In this document: positions 55,742 to 64,000 of the stretch, in pieces
Position numbering within the stretch: position 1 is the first letter of the stretch
How the letters are laid out: every line of letters starts with the position of its first letter
Origin: Sphingobacteriales bacterium
GTDB taxonomy: Bacteria; Bacteroidota; Bacteroidia; Chitinophagales; JADIYW01
DNA length: 64,000 bases
Direction: 5' to 3'
Assembly (NCBI GenBank): GCA_016721245.1
Contig: JADKIQ010000007.1
Span: 216,265-280,264, forward strand
Translations under genes and position numbers: made by a program
Notes under the pieces: model-generated
The model's database searches: none
Seen by the model: the letters and a program-made list of their open reading frames with translations, nothing else
Told to the model about the DNA's origin: nothing

Positions 55742-56350
55742 TCAGGGATGAAACAGGAATAATCCAAAGACCTGTCCAAACATTCCGACTAAAAATCCCA
55801 CATATACTTCTTTCATGGTATGTGCGCCGAGATATAACCTTGCGGAGGCGACAGCGCCGGTCAGCAGAATCATCGCCAGAAAATAATAACTTAAATCGGA
55901 CGGGGAAACAAAAACGAGCAACATAATGGCTGTTAAAGCGCCGCTAACGCCTACCATGTGTAAACTCACTTTATAAAAAACATTGATAACAAAGGATGCA
56001 AACAGAGACACCAATACACCCATCATAAATACTCCCATCATGTAGGGAAAGTTGATTTTGCGGGTGGCAAGATATGCCCAAACATAAAATATAATGGATG
56101 CCACCAACGGAATGATGCGTTGTTTATGGTCGGGCATTTCCAGGTCTTCAAGAAAACCCAGTTTACGCATGAGCAAAATGGAAATAGCCGGAAACATAAA
56201 GGTGTTAATAAAGATTACAGCTATAACAATACCGGAAGATAAACCGGCAAATGAAAACGGATTCGTATACAACAACAACAAGGTAAACCAGGTCGTCATC
56301 AGTAAGGGATGAAAGAGGTAGGAGAGTATTTTGGATAAGATTTTAATCAC
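55742..56350 (-). CDS. PAP2-like membrane protein
   Basis: 202 residues with about six hydrophobic segments. The part SLHMVGVSGALTAIMLL and ASARLYLGAHTMKEVYVGFLVG resembles PAP2 phosphatase motifs 2 and 3 (SGH and R....H..D). The second motif keeps R and H, but the first has VSGALTA where SGH is expected. The N-terminal KLGFLEDLEMPDHKQRIIP resembles phosphatase motif 1 (KX6RP). Thus related to PAP2 lipid phosphatases but perhaps inactive or altered. It follows a TonB-domain gene by 3 bases, so probably in one transcript. Confidence 0.75.
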   Translation of the reverse strand: MIKILSKILSYLFHPLLMTTWFTLLLLYTNPFSFAGLSSGIVIAVIFINTFMFPAISILLMRKLGFLEDLEMPDHKQRIIPLVASIIFYVWAYLATRKINFPYMMGVFMMGVLVSLFASFVINVFYKVSLHMVGVSGALTAIMLLVFVSPSDLSYYFLAMILLTGAVASARLYLGAHTMKEVYVGFLVGMFGQVFGLFLFHP

Positions 56351-56353
56351 TTA

Positions 56354-57070
56354 TTAGTAGTTTAAATTGATTGAATGGTTTGCTGCAACAATTTTACCAT
56401 TTTTTACAGCAGGGTACCACTTAGATTCTTCCATCAGCTTTTTTATTTTGTCTATTTGTTGCTGACTAATTGAATTTGAAGATTCAACATTGACATTACT
56501 TACGAATCCAGTTTCTGACACTGAAAATAGGATGTTTATAGAATGATTCGCTTTGTTTTTTTTATTTAAAACCCTGATGCCATCCAATAGTTCATTTTGT
56601 AATTGAATCTCATCACCTTTAAATATTGCTTCTTTATTATTTAAATCCGATTCTCCGTCCAATCTAAAGTTCACCGGAAGCGTATAATACACTTTTACCG
56701 GTTTACCTTTCTGAATTCCAGGTGTCCATTTCGGAAATTTTTTAATTACTCTGATTACTTCCGTTCCACACTCTTCACAACCATCGTTTCTCAATATGAC
56801 AGGTTCAACAACGGAACCATCTGTATCTACTGTAAATTTAACAACTGTCTTTCCCTGAAAACCGTGTTCTCTGGCGTTATTGGGGTATGTCAGATTTTTT
56901 GATATAAATTTCATCAGCTCTGTAGCTCCGCCCGGGTATGTCGGCATTACCTCTGCTCTGTCAAATATTTCGGGTTCGCGCAACGACAAGGAATCCGTAA
57001 CGGCAGAAGTTTGCGCTCTCAACACAAACCCTGCACAAAAAAATATAAAAAGTAGGAATAATTTTTTCAT
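56354..57070 (-). CDS. Secreted TonB-C-terminal-domain protein
   Basis: 238 residues with signal peptide (ending VLRAQ). The TonB C-terminal domain is at about 40-135 (YPGGATELMKFISKNLTYPNNAREHGFQGKTVVKFTVDTDGSV... YYTLPVNFRL). A second, diverged copy occurs at 160-238. The usual N-terminal transmembrane anchor is missing, so it is not a canonical energy transducer. Cysteines CEEC in the first domain are unusual. It lies 8 bases after rpoN and just before the PAP2-like gene. Confidence 0.8.
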   Translation of the reverse strand: MKKLFLLFIFFCAGFVLRAQTSAVTDSLSLREPEIFDRAEVMPTYPGGATELMKFISKNLTYPNNAREHGFQGKTVVKFTVDTDGSVVEPVILRNDGCEECGTEVIRVIKKFPKWTPGIQKGKPVKVYYTLPVNFRLDGESDLNNKEAIFKGDEIQLQNELLDGIRVLNKKNKANHSINILFSVSETGFVSNVNVESSNSISQQQIDKIKKLMEESKWYPAVKNGKIVAANHSINLNY

Positions 57071-57078
57071 TGCAGTTG

Positions 57079-58558
57079 TTATAACTCTTTTCTTAAACGC
57101 GCAACTGGTATATTTAATTGTTCTCGGTATTTTGCTACGGTTCTTCGGGCAATGTTGTAGCCTTTTTCTTTGAGCTGTTCCGTTAAAAACTCATCGCTCA
57201 GCGGTTTAGATTTATCTTCTGCGGAAATTAAATCTTCCAGAATTTTTTTCACTTCGCGCGTGGATACTTCTTCTCCGCCTTCCATCTGTAAGCCTTCTGA
57301 AAAGAAATGCTTTAAAGAGAAAACACCGAACTCCGTCTGACAATATTTACTGTTTGCCACGCGTGAAACAGTAGAAATGTCCAAACTCGTAATTTCAGCA
57401 ATATCTTTCAGAATCATCGGGCGCAGCTTCATTTCATCTCCTGTTAAAAAATATTCTTTCTGGAAAAACACAATGGCTTCCATCGTAACAAATAAAGTGT
57501 GCTGGCGTTGTTTAATGGCATCAATAAACCATTTTGCAGAATCTATTTTTTGCTTGATAAATACTACGGCTTCTTTCTGCTTCTTATCCTTCATGCTGCC
57601 TTTCCCGTAAGAGGTCAGCATTTCTTTAAACGAATCACTGATGCGCAAGTCCGGTGCATTTTTTCCGTTCAGCAACACTTCCAGTTCGCCGTTATTATTC
57701 TCCACGGTAAAATCCGGGATGATGGTTTGGTGATTAACGGAAGACGTTTCAGACGCCCCGCCCGGTTTTGGGTTCAGGTGCAAAATAACATCAATGGCCG
57801 CTTTCAGAGTTGCTTCATCTATATCCAGTGCTTTCAGTAATTTATCGTAATGCTTTTTGGTAAACGCATCAAATTGCGTGTTGATGATTTTCAGCGCCAG
57901 CTTTACATTCACATTTTGTTCTTTGCGTTCCAGTTGTATCTGTAAACACTCCTGCAGGTTACGCGCGCCAACGCCGGACGGGTCGAAGCGGTGAATGGTA
58001 CGCAGTACTTCTTCAATTTCCTCCACCGTGGTGGTAACATTTTTCTGAAATGCCAAATCATCCACAATGGCATCCAGCTCGCGGCGCAGGTAGCCGTCAT
58101 CATCTATACTGCCGATTAACTGATCGGCAATCTGCCATTCGTGTTCGTCTAAATCCAGCAAATGCAGCTGTTCGTCTAAGAAATCATGAAAGGTTTTTCC
58201 CACCGCCAGCGGCATTGTTTTTTTTATCTTCTTTTCCTCTGTAATCGTCACCACCATCGTTGTTATAATCAGTATCATCTTTTGTATATTCCTGCACATC
58301 TAAGCTATCCGCAAAATCATCTTCACTATTACTTTCGTATTGTTCATCATCATCATCTCGGATTTGTTCCGGCTCCGATAAATCTTCTTTTTCTCCATCG
58401 TAATCAGAAATGCTTTCTTCCAGCGCCGGATTTATCTCCAATTCTTCCTTAATGCGTTGTTCTAAATTAGCGGTAGGTACCTGCAATAACTTCATCAGCT
58501 GTATCTGTTGCGGCGACAGCTTCTGAAGCATTTTTTGTGATAAGCGTTGATTAAGCAT
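57079..58558 (-). CDS. rpoN: RNA polymerase sigma-54 factor (one frameshift)
   Basis: The N-terminal frame (58184-58558) starts MLNQRLSQKMLQKLSPQQIQLMKLLQ, the region I activator-binding part, then an acidic region II. The second frame starts at TMPLAVGKTFHDFLDEQLHLLDLDE and contains the core-binding domain (GVGARNLQECL, LNPKPGG), the HTH (DISTVSRVANSKY) and the RpoN box (ARRTVAKYRE). The two join if one A is removed from the A8 run on the coding strand around 58218-58225. It needs bacterial enhancer-binding proteins. A 7-bp array precedes its ATG. Confidence 0.93.
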
Positions 58559-58563
58559 GAAAG

Positions 58564-58605
58564 GATTTCAGAATTGAGATTTATGAATTACGATTTAAAA
58601 TTACT
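58564..58605 (-). repeat. 7-bp array in the rpoN leader
   Basis: Five to six heptamers in register on the plus strand, consensus GAwTTnn (GATTTAT, GAATTAC), ending 5 bases before the rpoN ATG and starting 11 bases from the asnS stop. Confidence 0.7.
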
Positions 58606-58616
58606 ACAAAAAACTA

Positions 58617-60041
58617 TTAAAACTCTGCGCTTTTAGGATAACGCGGGAACGGAATTACGTCTCGGATATTACTCATGCCGGTAACGAACAACACCAGACG
58701 TTCAAAGCCTAAGCCAAAGCCTGCATGCGGACAAGTGCCAAACTGACGGGTTTCCAGGTACCACCAGATACTTTCCTCTTCGATGCCAAACTGATGTGCA
58801 CGTTTTTTGAGTTTCTCGTAATCTTCCTCACGTTGTGAGCCGCCAATGATTTCGCCGATGCCCGGAAACAGAACATCCATCGCACGAACGGTTTTTCCGT
58901 CTTCACTCAGTTTCATGTAAAACGCCTTGATATGCTCCGGATAATCCGTTAAAATCACCGGTTTTTTAAAGTGCTTTTCCACCAGATAGCGTTCGTGTTC
59001 TGATTGCAAATCCGTTCCCCAATCCACCGGAAACTGGAATTTCTTTTTGGCATTTTTCAAAACTTCAATCGCTTCCGTATACGTTAGTCGCTGGAATTTA
59101 TTTTCCACCACAAATTTCAATTTATCCAGCAAACCTAATTCACTGCGTTCCTGAGTGGGTTTCTGTTTTCTTCCTCTGCAAAACGTGCATCTAAAAACTG
59201 CAAATCATCTCCGCATTTTTCCAAAGCATATTTCACCAGATATTGCAGGAAATCTTCCGCCAAATCCATATTGTCGACCAAATCATTAAAAGCCACTTCA
59301 GGTTCAATCATCCAAAACTCTGCTAAATGGCGTGATGTATTCGAGTTTTCAGCTCTGAAAGTTGGACCAAACGTGTAAATTTTAGACAATGCCATTGCAC
59401 CTAGTTCACCTTCCAATTGCCCGGAAACGGTAAGATTGGTTTCTTTTCGAAGAAATCTTGCCCGTAATCCACTTTGCCTTCTTCTGTTTTTGGCGGATGA
59501 GCGGCATCCAAAGTTGTTACTCTGAACATTTCGCCCGCTCCTTCCGCATCCGAACCGGTGATTATCGGTGTGTGCAGGTAGAAGAAACCATGGTCGTTAA
59601 AATAGTTATGAATGGCAAATGCCAGCGCATGTCTGATTCTTAATATAGCCCCAAATGTATTGGTTCGCGGACGCAAATGTGCTTTTTTCACGCAAGAACT
59701 CAAACGAGTGTTTCTTCGGCTGAATCGGATATTTTTCAGGATCCGCTTCTCCTAAGATGATAATTTTTTCTACCTGCACTTCCACTTTTTGATTGCCTTG
59801 TGATGCTATCAGTTTTCCGTGCACTTCTAAACAAGCGCCGGTATTTATCTTTCCCAGCAATCTCGTCACTGATGGTTTCAGCCTCCACAACAGCCTGTAT
59901 ATTATGAATGGTTGTACCATCGTTTATATTGATGAACGTTACGTTTTTGCTTTGACGTTTGGTACGTACCCATCCGCGCACCACTACAGCACTGTCCAAT
60001 GCTCCTTCTTCTAAAATCTGTTTGATATACACTTTGCTCAT
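58617..60041 (-). CDS. asnS: Asparaginyl-tRNA synthetase (four frameshifts)
   Basis: Five overlapping frame segments make one class IIb synthetase of about 475 residues. They are the OB-fold start (MSKVYIKQILEEGALDSAVVVRGWVRTKRQ), the middle (KINTGACLEVHGKL, PKKHSFEFLREK), motif 2 (FGPTFRAENSNTSRHLAEFWMIEPE) and motif 3 (GFGLGFERLVLFVTGMSNIRDVIPFPR). The segments join after four one-base edits. Three are in A-runs near 59690, 59440 and 59165. One is a surplus A in GACGAGATTG near 59866. Conservation of sequence up to each break indicates sequencing error, not decay. It charges tRNA-Asn. Confidence 0.92.
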
Positions 60042-60268
60042 CTGATAAAATTGAACTCCAAAAATAAGGTTTTTTATTTTGTGTATTGAATACCGATTTC
60101 AAAGATTTCATGATTTAATGCTCTCTTCATCTTATTAAAAACAGATATGCGTGCAATTTGCCAATTCTATAAAAATCTCAACTAACCTAATATTCTGTGT
60201 CTCATAAGCATCAAAACGGCTTATTTAATTGGAACAAATCCTTATCTTTACCGCAAATATTTTCAGTT

Positions 60269-61219
60269 ATGAGTTATATACCGGTTTTGGATTTGGCTGA
60301 TTATTTATCAGACGACGAGCAAAGAAGACAACAATTTATTCAGGGATTTGGAAAAGCCTATTCAGAAATAGGATTTGCTGCCATTGACAACCATGGCATT
60401 CCACAAGAAGTCATCAACAAGTATTATGGGTTGGTAGAGCAGTTTTATGCCTTACCGCTGGAAACCAAATTGAGCTATGAAAAAGTAGAATATGCCGGAC
60501 AACGCGGCTATACTTCCTTTGGAAGAGAAAAAGCTAAACAAAGTGAAGTGGCGGATTTGAAAGAATTCTGGCAGGTAGGACAGTATATTGAAGATGGTGA
60601 AGTGATGCCTGCGGATGATTATCCGGACAATATTGAAGTAGCTGAACTGCCTGATTTCAACGAAACCGGCAGACAACTCTATAAAAGTTTTGAAAACTCC
60701 GGCAGACATTTACTGCGTGCCATTGCGGAATATTTGGGACTGGATGTCAATTACTTTGACCCGCGTATTCACAACGGCAACAGTATTTTACGTGCCATCC
60801 ATTATCCGCCGATTACACAGGAGCCGAAAACGGCTATCCGTGCAGAAGCGCATGAAGACATTAACCTGATTACCTTACTGGTGGGTGCAAGCGCCAGCGG
60901 ATTAGAGGTACAAGACGTGGATGGCAACTGGCATGAAGCAAAAGCAGAACCTCATCAGATTATGGTGAATGTAGGAGACATGCTGCAACGCTTGTGTAAT
61001 AATAAATTAAAATCTACCACACACCGCGTGGTAAATCCGCCAAGAGAACTCTGGCATACACACCGTTATTCTATTCCGTTCTTCCTGCATCCGAGAAGTG
61101 AGGTGAGACTGGATTGTCTTGAAAGTTGTGTGGATGCAGAACACCCGCTGGCATACGAACCGATTACTGCCGGTGAATATTTAGACGAACGATTAAGAGA
61201 AATTGGATTGAAAAAATAG
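60269..61219 (+). CDS. Isopenicillin-N-synthase-family 2OG-Fe(II) oxygenase
   Basis: 316 residues from the ATG at 60269 (MSYIPVLDLADYL). The longer frame from 60197 has a non-homologous leader (HKHQNGLFNWNKS). The family DIOX_N segment is at 1-110. The iron site is HED at AEAHEDINLITLLVG (His...Asp). The second His is in STTHRVVNPP, and the RxS 2-oxoglutarate motif is in HRYSIPFFL. The substrate is not deducible; many bacterial homologues are annotated only as isopenicillin N synthase-like. It precedes a membrane protein by 4 bases. Confidence 0.9.
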   Translation: MSYIPVLDLADYLSDDEQRRQQFIQGFGKAYSEIGFAAIDNHGIPQEVINKYYGLVEQFYALPLETKLSYEKVEYAGQRGYTSFGREKAKQSEVADLKEFWQVGQYIEDGEVMPADDYPDNIEVAELPDFNETGRQLYKSFENSGRHLLRAIAEYLGLDVNYFDPRIHNGNSILRAIHYPPITQEPKTAIRAEAHEDINLITLLVGASASGLEVQDVDGNWHEAKAEPHQIMVNVGDMLQRLCNNKLKSTTHRVVNPPRELWHTHRYSIPFFLHPRSEVRLDCLESCVDAEHPLAYEPITAGEYLDERLREIGLKK

Positions 61220-61223
61220 AACG

Positions 61224-63157
61224 ATGTCTATTCAAAACAAAAAAAACAAATTCTCCAAAAATATTTCCTCTAAGGGAAATGAATTAAAGCAGCCTGTTGT
61301 TTCGAAAGCAAAGGAGGCACGGGAATTCTCATACTCTGATTTCACAATAGTATCAGCGATTTTACTTTCTACTTTTCTGTTAGGTTTGTTTTTATTCGTC
61401 ATTAATGTCAATGACAGCTCATACAACATATTAGACAGAAAATGGGGTTTTGATAATATGACATATTTAGGGATTCCAATTGCTTGCTCATATTTTATGT
61501 TGATATTGCTGCTGTTTGGTTTCTGTTTTAAATCCAACTTTAATAGCATTTCTGAAAGAATAAATAATCTAAAAATTAAAAAATGGCATTATTTTATTTT
61601 TGTCACCTTAACCTGTTGTTTAGCTTTTGTTTTGTTTTATACATTCAGAATAAAATATTTTTTTATGGCGATATGAACCTGCAGGTTGCACAAACATTAA
61701 AACAGGTTTTTCTTTCCACGGAATATCTAACCATGAAATTTATATATCTGTTTCATGTTTTTAATAAACTACATTTTAAATATTCGGGAGAACAGACATT
61801 TAAAATACAAAGCATACTATCAGTGTGTTGTTTATTGGCACATCATTGTTGCTGTTTAAAGAATTATACAAAAAAATTCTCAATTAATTTTCAGTATCAT
61901 TTATTTTATTTTCAATGGATTTCTGTTGTTTTATTTTGGATACATAGAAGTCTATTCATTACCTGCTTTTACATTCCTGTTTTATTTGTATATCTCTATT
62001 CTTGTACTTAACAATAAACTCCATTATATTTTTGCCATTATTGCGCTGGCTATTGCAGTCGGATTTCACAACTTCTCCTTAATATTAATGCCGTCATTAT
62101 TTTATGTACTGTATAAGAAGACGTTACTCTCTAATCTTCCTTTAAATAAAATACCTCCTTTTTGTATATTTTATTTCTGGTATTCTATCCTTTAGGTTTA
62201 TTCTATAAGATTGGAGCTGTCCTTAATTTCAATTATTTCCTTCCTTTTCAGTGGAGCTGGATGATAAAAGAATGACATTGTTCTCGATACAGCATATATG
62301 GGAATTCTGTAATGCACAATTTTTAGGCGGAGAAGTTTCTTGTTTTTAATTTGTTTCTGCTTCCTGCCTCTTCTGCTAAATAAGGGAAAACGGGATTCTA
62401 TAAGTAATTTTCTTTTGCTGGGCACCTTCTTCTCCATATTGTTCACGTTTAGCCTTGACGCCCAAAGAGGCAGTGGTGACTGGGATATTTACTCATTTCC
62501 ATGTATTGTTGCCAGTATTTTTGTTATTTATTATTTATTCCTAAACACAACTTTGTTTGCATCGAAAAAAGGATTTATTTTGTTGCTTTTAACCTCATTA
62601 CTTTTTAATATTTATAATTCCACCGCCTGGTTTATTATAAATCATACTGACAAATCCATTTCTAAAATTGAGAACATGCTCATTAATGATCCCGGGTCCT
62701 ATTATCAAATTTCTCTGCCGGCTGAAATGGGATTAGCGATTAATTTCAGAGAAAATAAACTAGCGAAAGAATCTTTAAAATTCTACAAACTTGCGAGTGA
62801 AAAATATCCTTACGACGCAAGAGCATTATATAATTATGCAAGTTTATTATTCGAACTGAAAAGATAAATGAATGTCAGAATGTTTTAGAAAAAAAAAAAT
62901 ATAACAAACTCGCCTTACTATGCAAATTCTTATCCGTTATTAATAAGTATTTATGCAAATAAAAAACTAAACGATAGCGCATTTTATACTGTCAAAAACT
63001 TCATAATAGCTTTATAGTTAATCCGAATGCATTTATTTCCAAAATTGCAAAGAACGAGTTATTAAGTTATTTTCAATACTTATATCAAATAGATGTGTAA
63101 AGTGGGAATCAGAAAGAATCTTTTGAAGTTGCTAATTCAATCAATCTTTTAAAATAA
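61224..63157 (+). CDS. Polytopic membrane protein with TPR-like C-terminus, GT-C-like, several frameshifts
   Basis: The fragments (61224-61676, 61583-61830, 61850-62195, 62200-62335, 62340-62867, 62868-63157) are parts of one gene. The Lys-rich N-terminus (MSIQNKKNKFSKNISSKG) is cytoplasmic, followed by a first TM helix and an ordered series of hydrophobic segments. Recognisable stretches are FYFGYIEVYSLPAFTFLFYLYI, VGFHNFSLILMPSLFYVLYKK and FSLDAQRGSGDWDIYSFP. A soluble helical C-terminus follows (MGLAINFRENKLAKESLKFYKLASEKYPYDARALYNYASLLFELKR). GT-C glycosyltransferases combine such membrane arrays with TPR domains, but I see no decisive motif. About six one-base edits restore the frame, the first a T7 to T8 at 61660-61667. 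Confidence 0.55.
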
Positions 63158-63172
63158 TATATCGCCTTTATC

Positions 63173-63910
63173 ATGCCCTCAGCTTTATCTATAAAAATCG
63201 GTGACCTCTTATATAAGCATGCATTTCCTGTCTATAATATTGTTTATCCTGTTTTTAAGAATAGACAGGATAAACAAGAAATTCTTTTATTAAAAAAATA
63301 TATTAAATCAGGAGATATCGTTTTAGATATCGGTGCAAATATTGGTTTTTATACAAAAATTTTATCCGAACTGGTCGGTCCGACCGGAAAAGTGTATGCT
63401 TTTGAACCGGACAAAACTAATTTTACTTACCTGCAAAGAAATGCCGGACATTTAAAGAATGTTGAACTCATCAATAAAGCCGTAAGTGATAAAACAGATA
63501 CGATTACATTATACAAATCCGATCTACTGAATGTAGACCACAAAACTTATGCTACCCAAATTACACTTCAACATCTGTGATTGATTGCATAAAAGCAGAT
63601 GATGTTGTTGATGGCAGAAAAGTAAATTTTATTAAAATAGATATTCAGGGCTACGAATACTATGCATTTCAGGGCATGCAGGAAATATTAAAAACGAACA
63701 ACGAATTAAAAAATCATATCGGAGTTTTATCCTTTTGGCATTCAAGAGTCCGGCGTTTCTCTCGTTGATTTTTTCAATTGTCTTACGTCCAACAACTTTA
63801 ACATTTTCCTTTGTGAGTCTGATAAATTAACACCTTTCAAGATGGAAGATATTTCTACCTATGAGAATTTGGGGAAATATGTATATTTTAATTTATGTTT
63901 AATTAAATAG
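63173..63910 (+). CDS. FkbM-family methyltransferase (two frame breaks)
   Basis: The first frame (63173-63580) has the SAM-binding motif I DIVLDIGANIGFYTKILSELVG and motif II YAFEPDKTNFTYL. After an apparent missing A near 63567 (TLQTSVIDCIKADD) the second frame has FIKIDIQGYEYYAFQGM, the FkbM signature. A second break near 63740 (before GIQESGVSLVDFF) may lack about 11 bases, since the usual SEFWPFGI segment is shortened here. The C-terminal part then reads to a stop at 63908. Such enzymes O-methylate sugars in polysaccharide and glycopeptide synthesis. It is downstream of the membrane protein by 15 bases. Confidence 0.8.
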
Positions 63911-63913
63911 TTA

Positions 63914-64000
63914 TGGCAAAACAACCCGGCAAACAGGTACCTGCGAAAAAATTGTTCCTCCGGTAACCGGTCATTCAAAACAAAAAAGAAAATAAGAGCA
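63914..64000 (+). CDS. Start of a further gene, Lys/Gln-rich N-terminus, cut by window end
   Basis: ATG at 63914 reads MAKQPGKQVPAKK, then loses frame near 63950; a one-base edit would continue KIVPPVTGHSKQKRK. The composition resembles the cytoplasmic N-terminus of the 61224 protein, so it may be another member of the same membrane family. Based on too few codons to be sure. Confidence 0.3.

Noticed and set aside
58617..60041. asnS as a genuine pseudogene
   Set aside because: All catalytic motifs are intact and each break is a one-base change, three of four in A-runs; decay would also show missense and larger deletions.

Overview
The window is chromosomal DNA from a low-GC member of the Bacteroidota, probably of the Chitinophagales/Sphingobacteriales type; I cannot name a genus. 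The evidence is a MurF-alanine racemase fusion, a type IX secretion C-terminal sorting domain, BshA (bacillithiol), a PD40/SPOR envelope protein, a Rho with a long charged N-terminal insertion, a sphingolipid-type ceramidase, and -7 boxes of the Bacteroidota form TAnnTTTG.

Layout. 0-4.6 kb: the C-terminal end of FtsH, two uncharacterised proteins and an alkaline-ceramidase-family membrane protein. 4.6-15.8 kb (minus strand): bshA, a two-piece dsbD, purQ, two envelope proteins and oppC-oppB-oppA without ATPase genes. 15.8-22.8 kb: an SDR epimerase, a beta-helix/diheme cytochrome/beta-helix triad, an aminotransferase, a lipoprotein and a Rieske protein. 23-38.4 kb: murF-alr, a coiled-coil protein, a tandem pair of secreted paralogues, a PD40-SPOR protein, polA, an AhpD-like protein, two ArsR regulators, tsaB, an S41 protease and yidD. 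38.5-43.4 kb: a T9SS-exported hydrolase, about 800 bp of low-complexity sequence without adenine, then rnpA, rpmH and rho. 43.6-52.6 kb: serS, an iscA-like gene, pheS, a PhoD-like phosphatase, a NUDIX hydrolase and a polysaccharide group (wecA-like, GT4, asnB). 52.9-60 kb: a small unknown protein, nadK, a BamA/TamA-like protein, a PAP2-like protein, a TonB-domain protein, rpoN and asnS. 60.2-64 kb: a 2OG-Fe(II) oxygenase, a heavily frameshifted membrane protein, an FkbM methyltransferase and the start of another gene.

Two window-wide patterns matter. First, many reading frames (rho, rpoN, asnS, pheS/iscA, the last 3 kb) are broken by single-base indels, mostly in A/T homopolymers, and the density rises to the right. 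This looks like uncorrected sequencing error, not gene decay. Second, short tandem arrays with a 7- or 8-bp period sit just upstream of, or inside, many genes. Each array has its own unit sequence. In dsbD four such arrays occur, and the reading-frame break lies inside one of them; loss of one 8-bp unit or gain of one 7-bp unit would restore the frame.

The best candidate for a little-studied system is the triad of two lipoprotein-like parallel beta-helix proteins flanking a diheme c-type cytochrome (16.8-20.4 kb).
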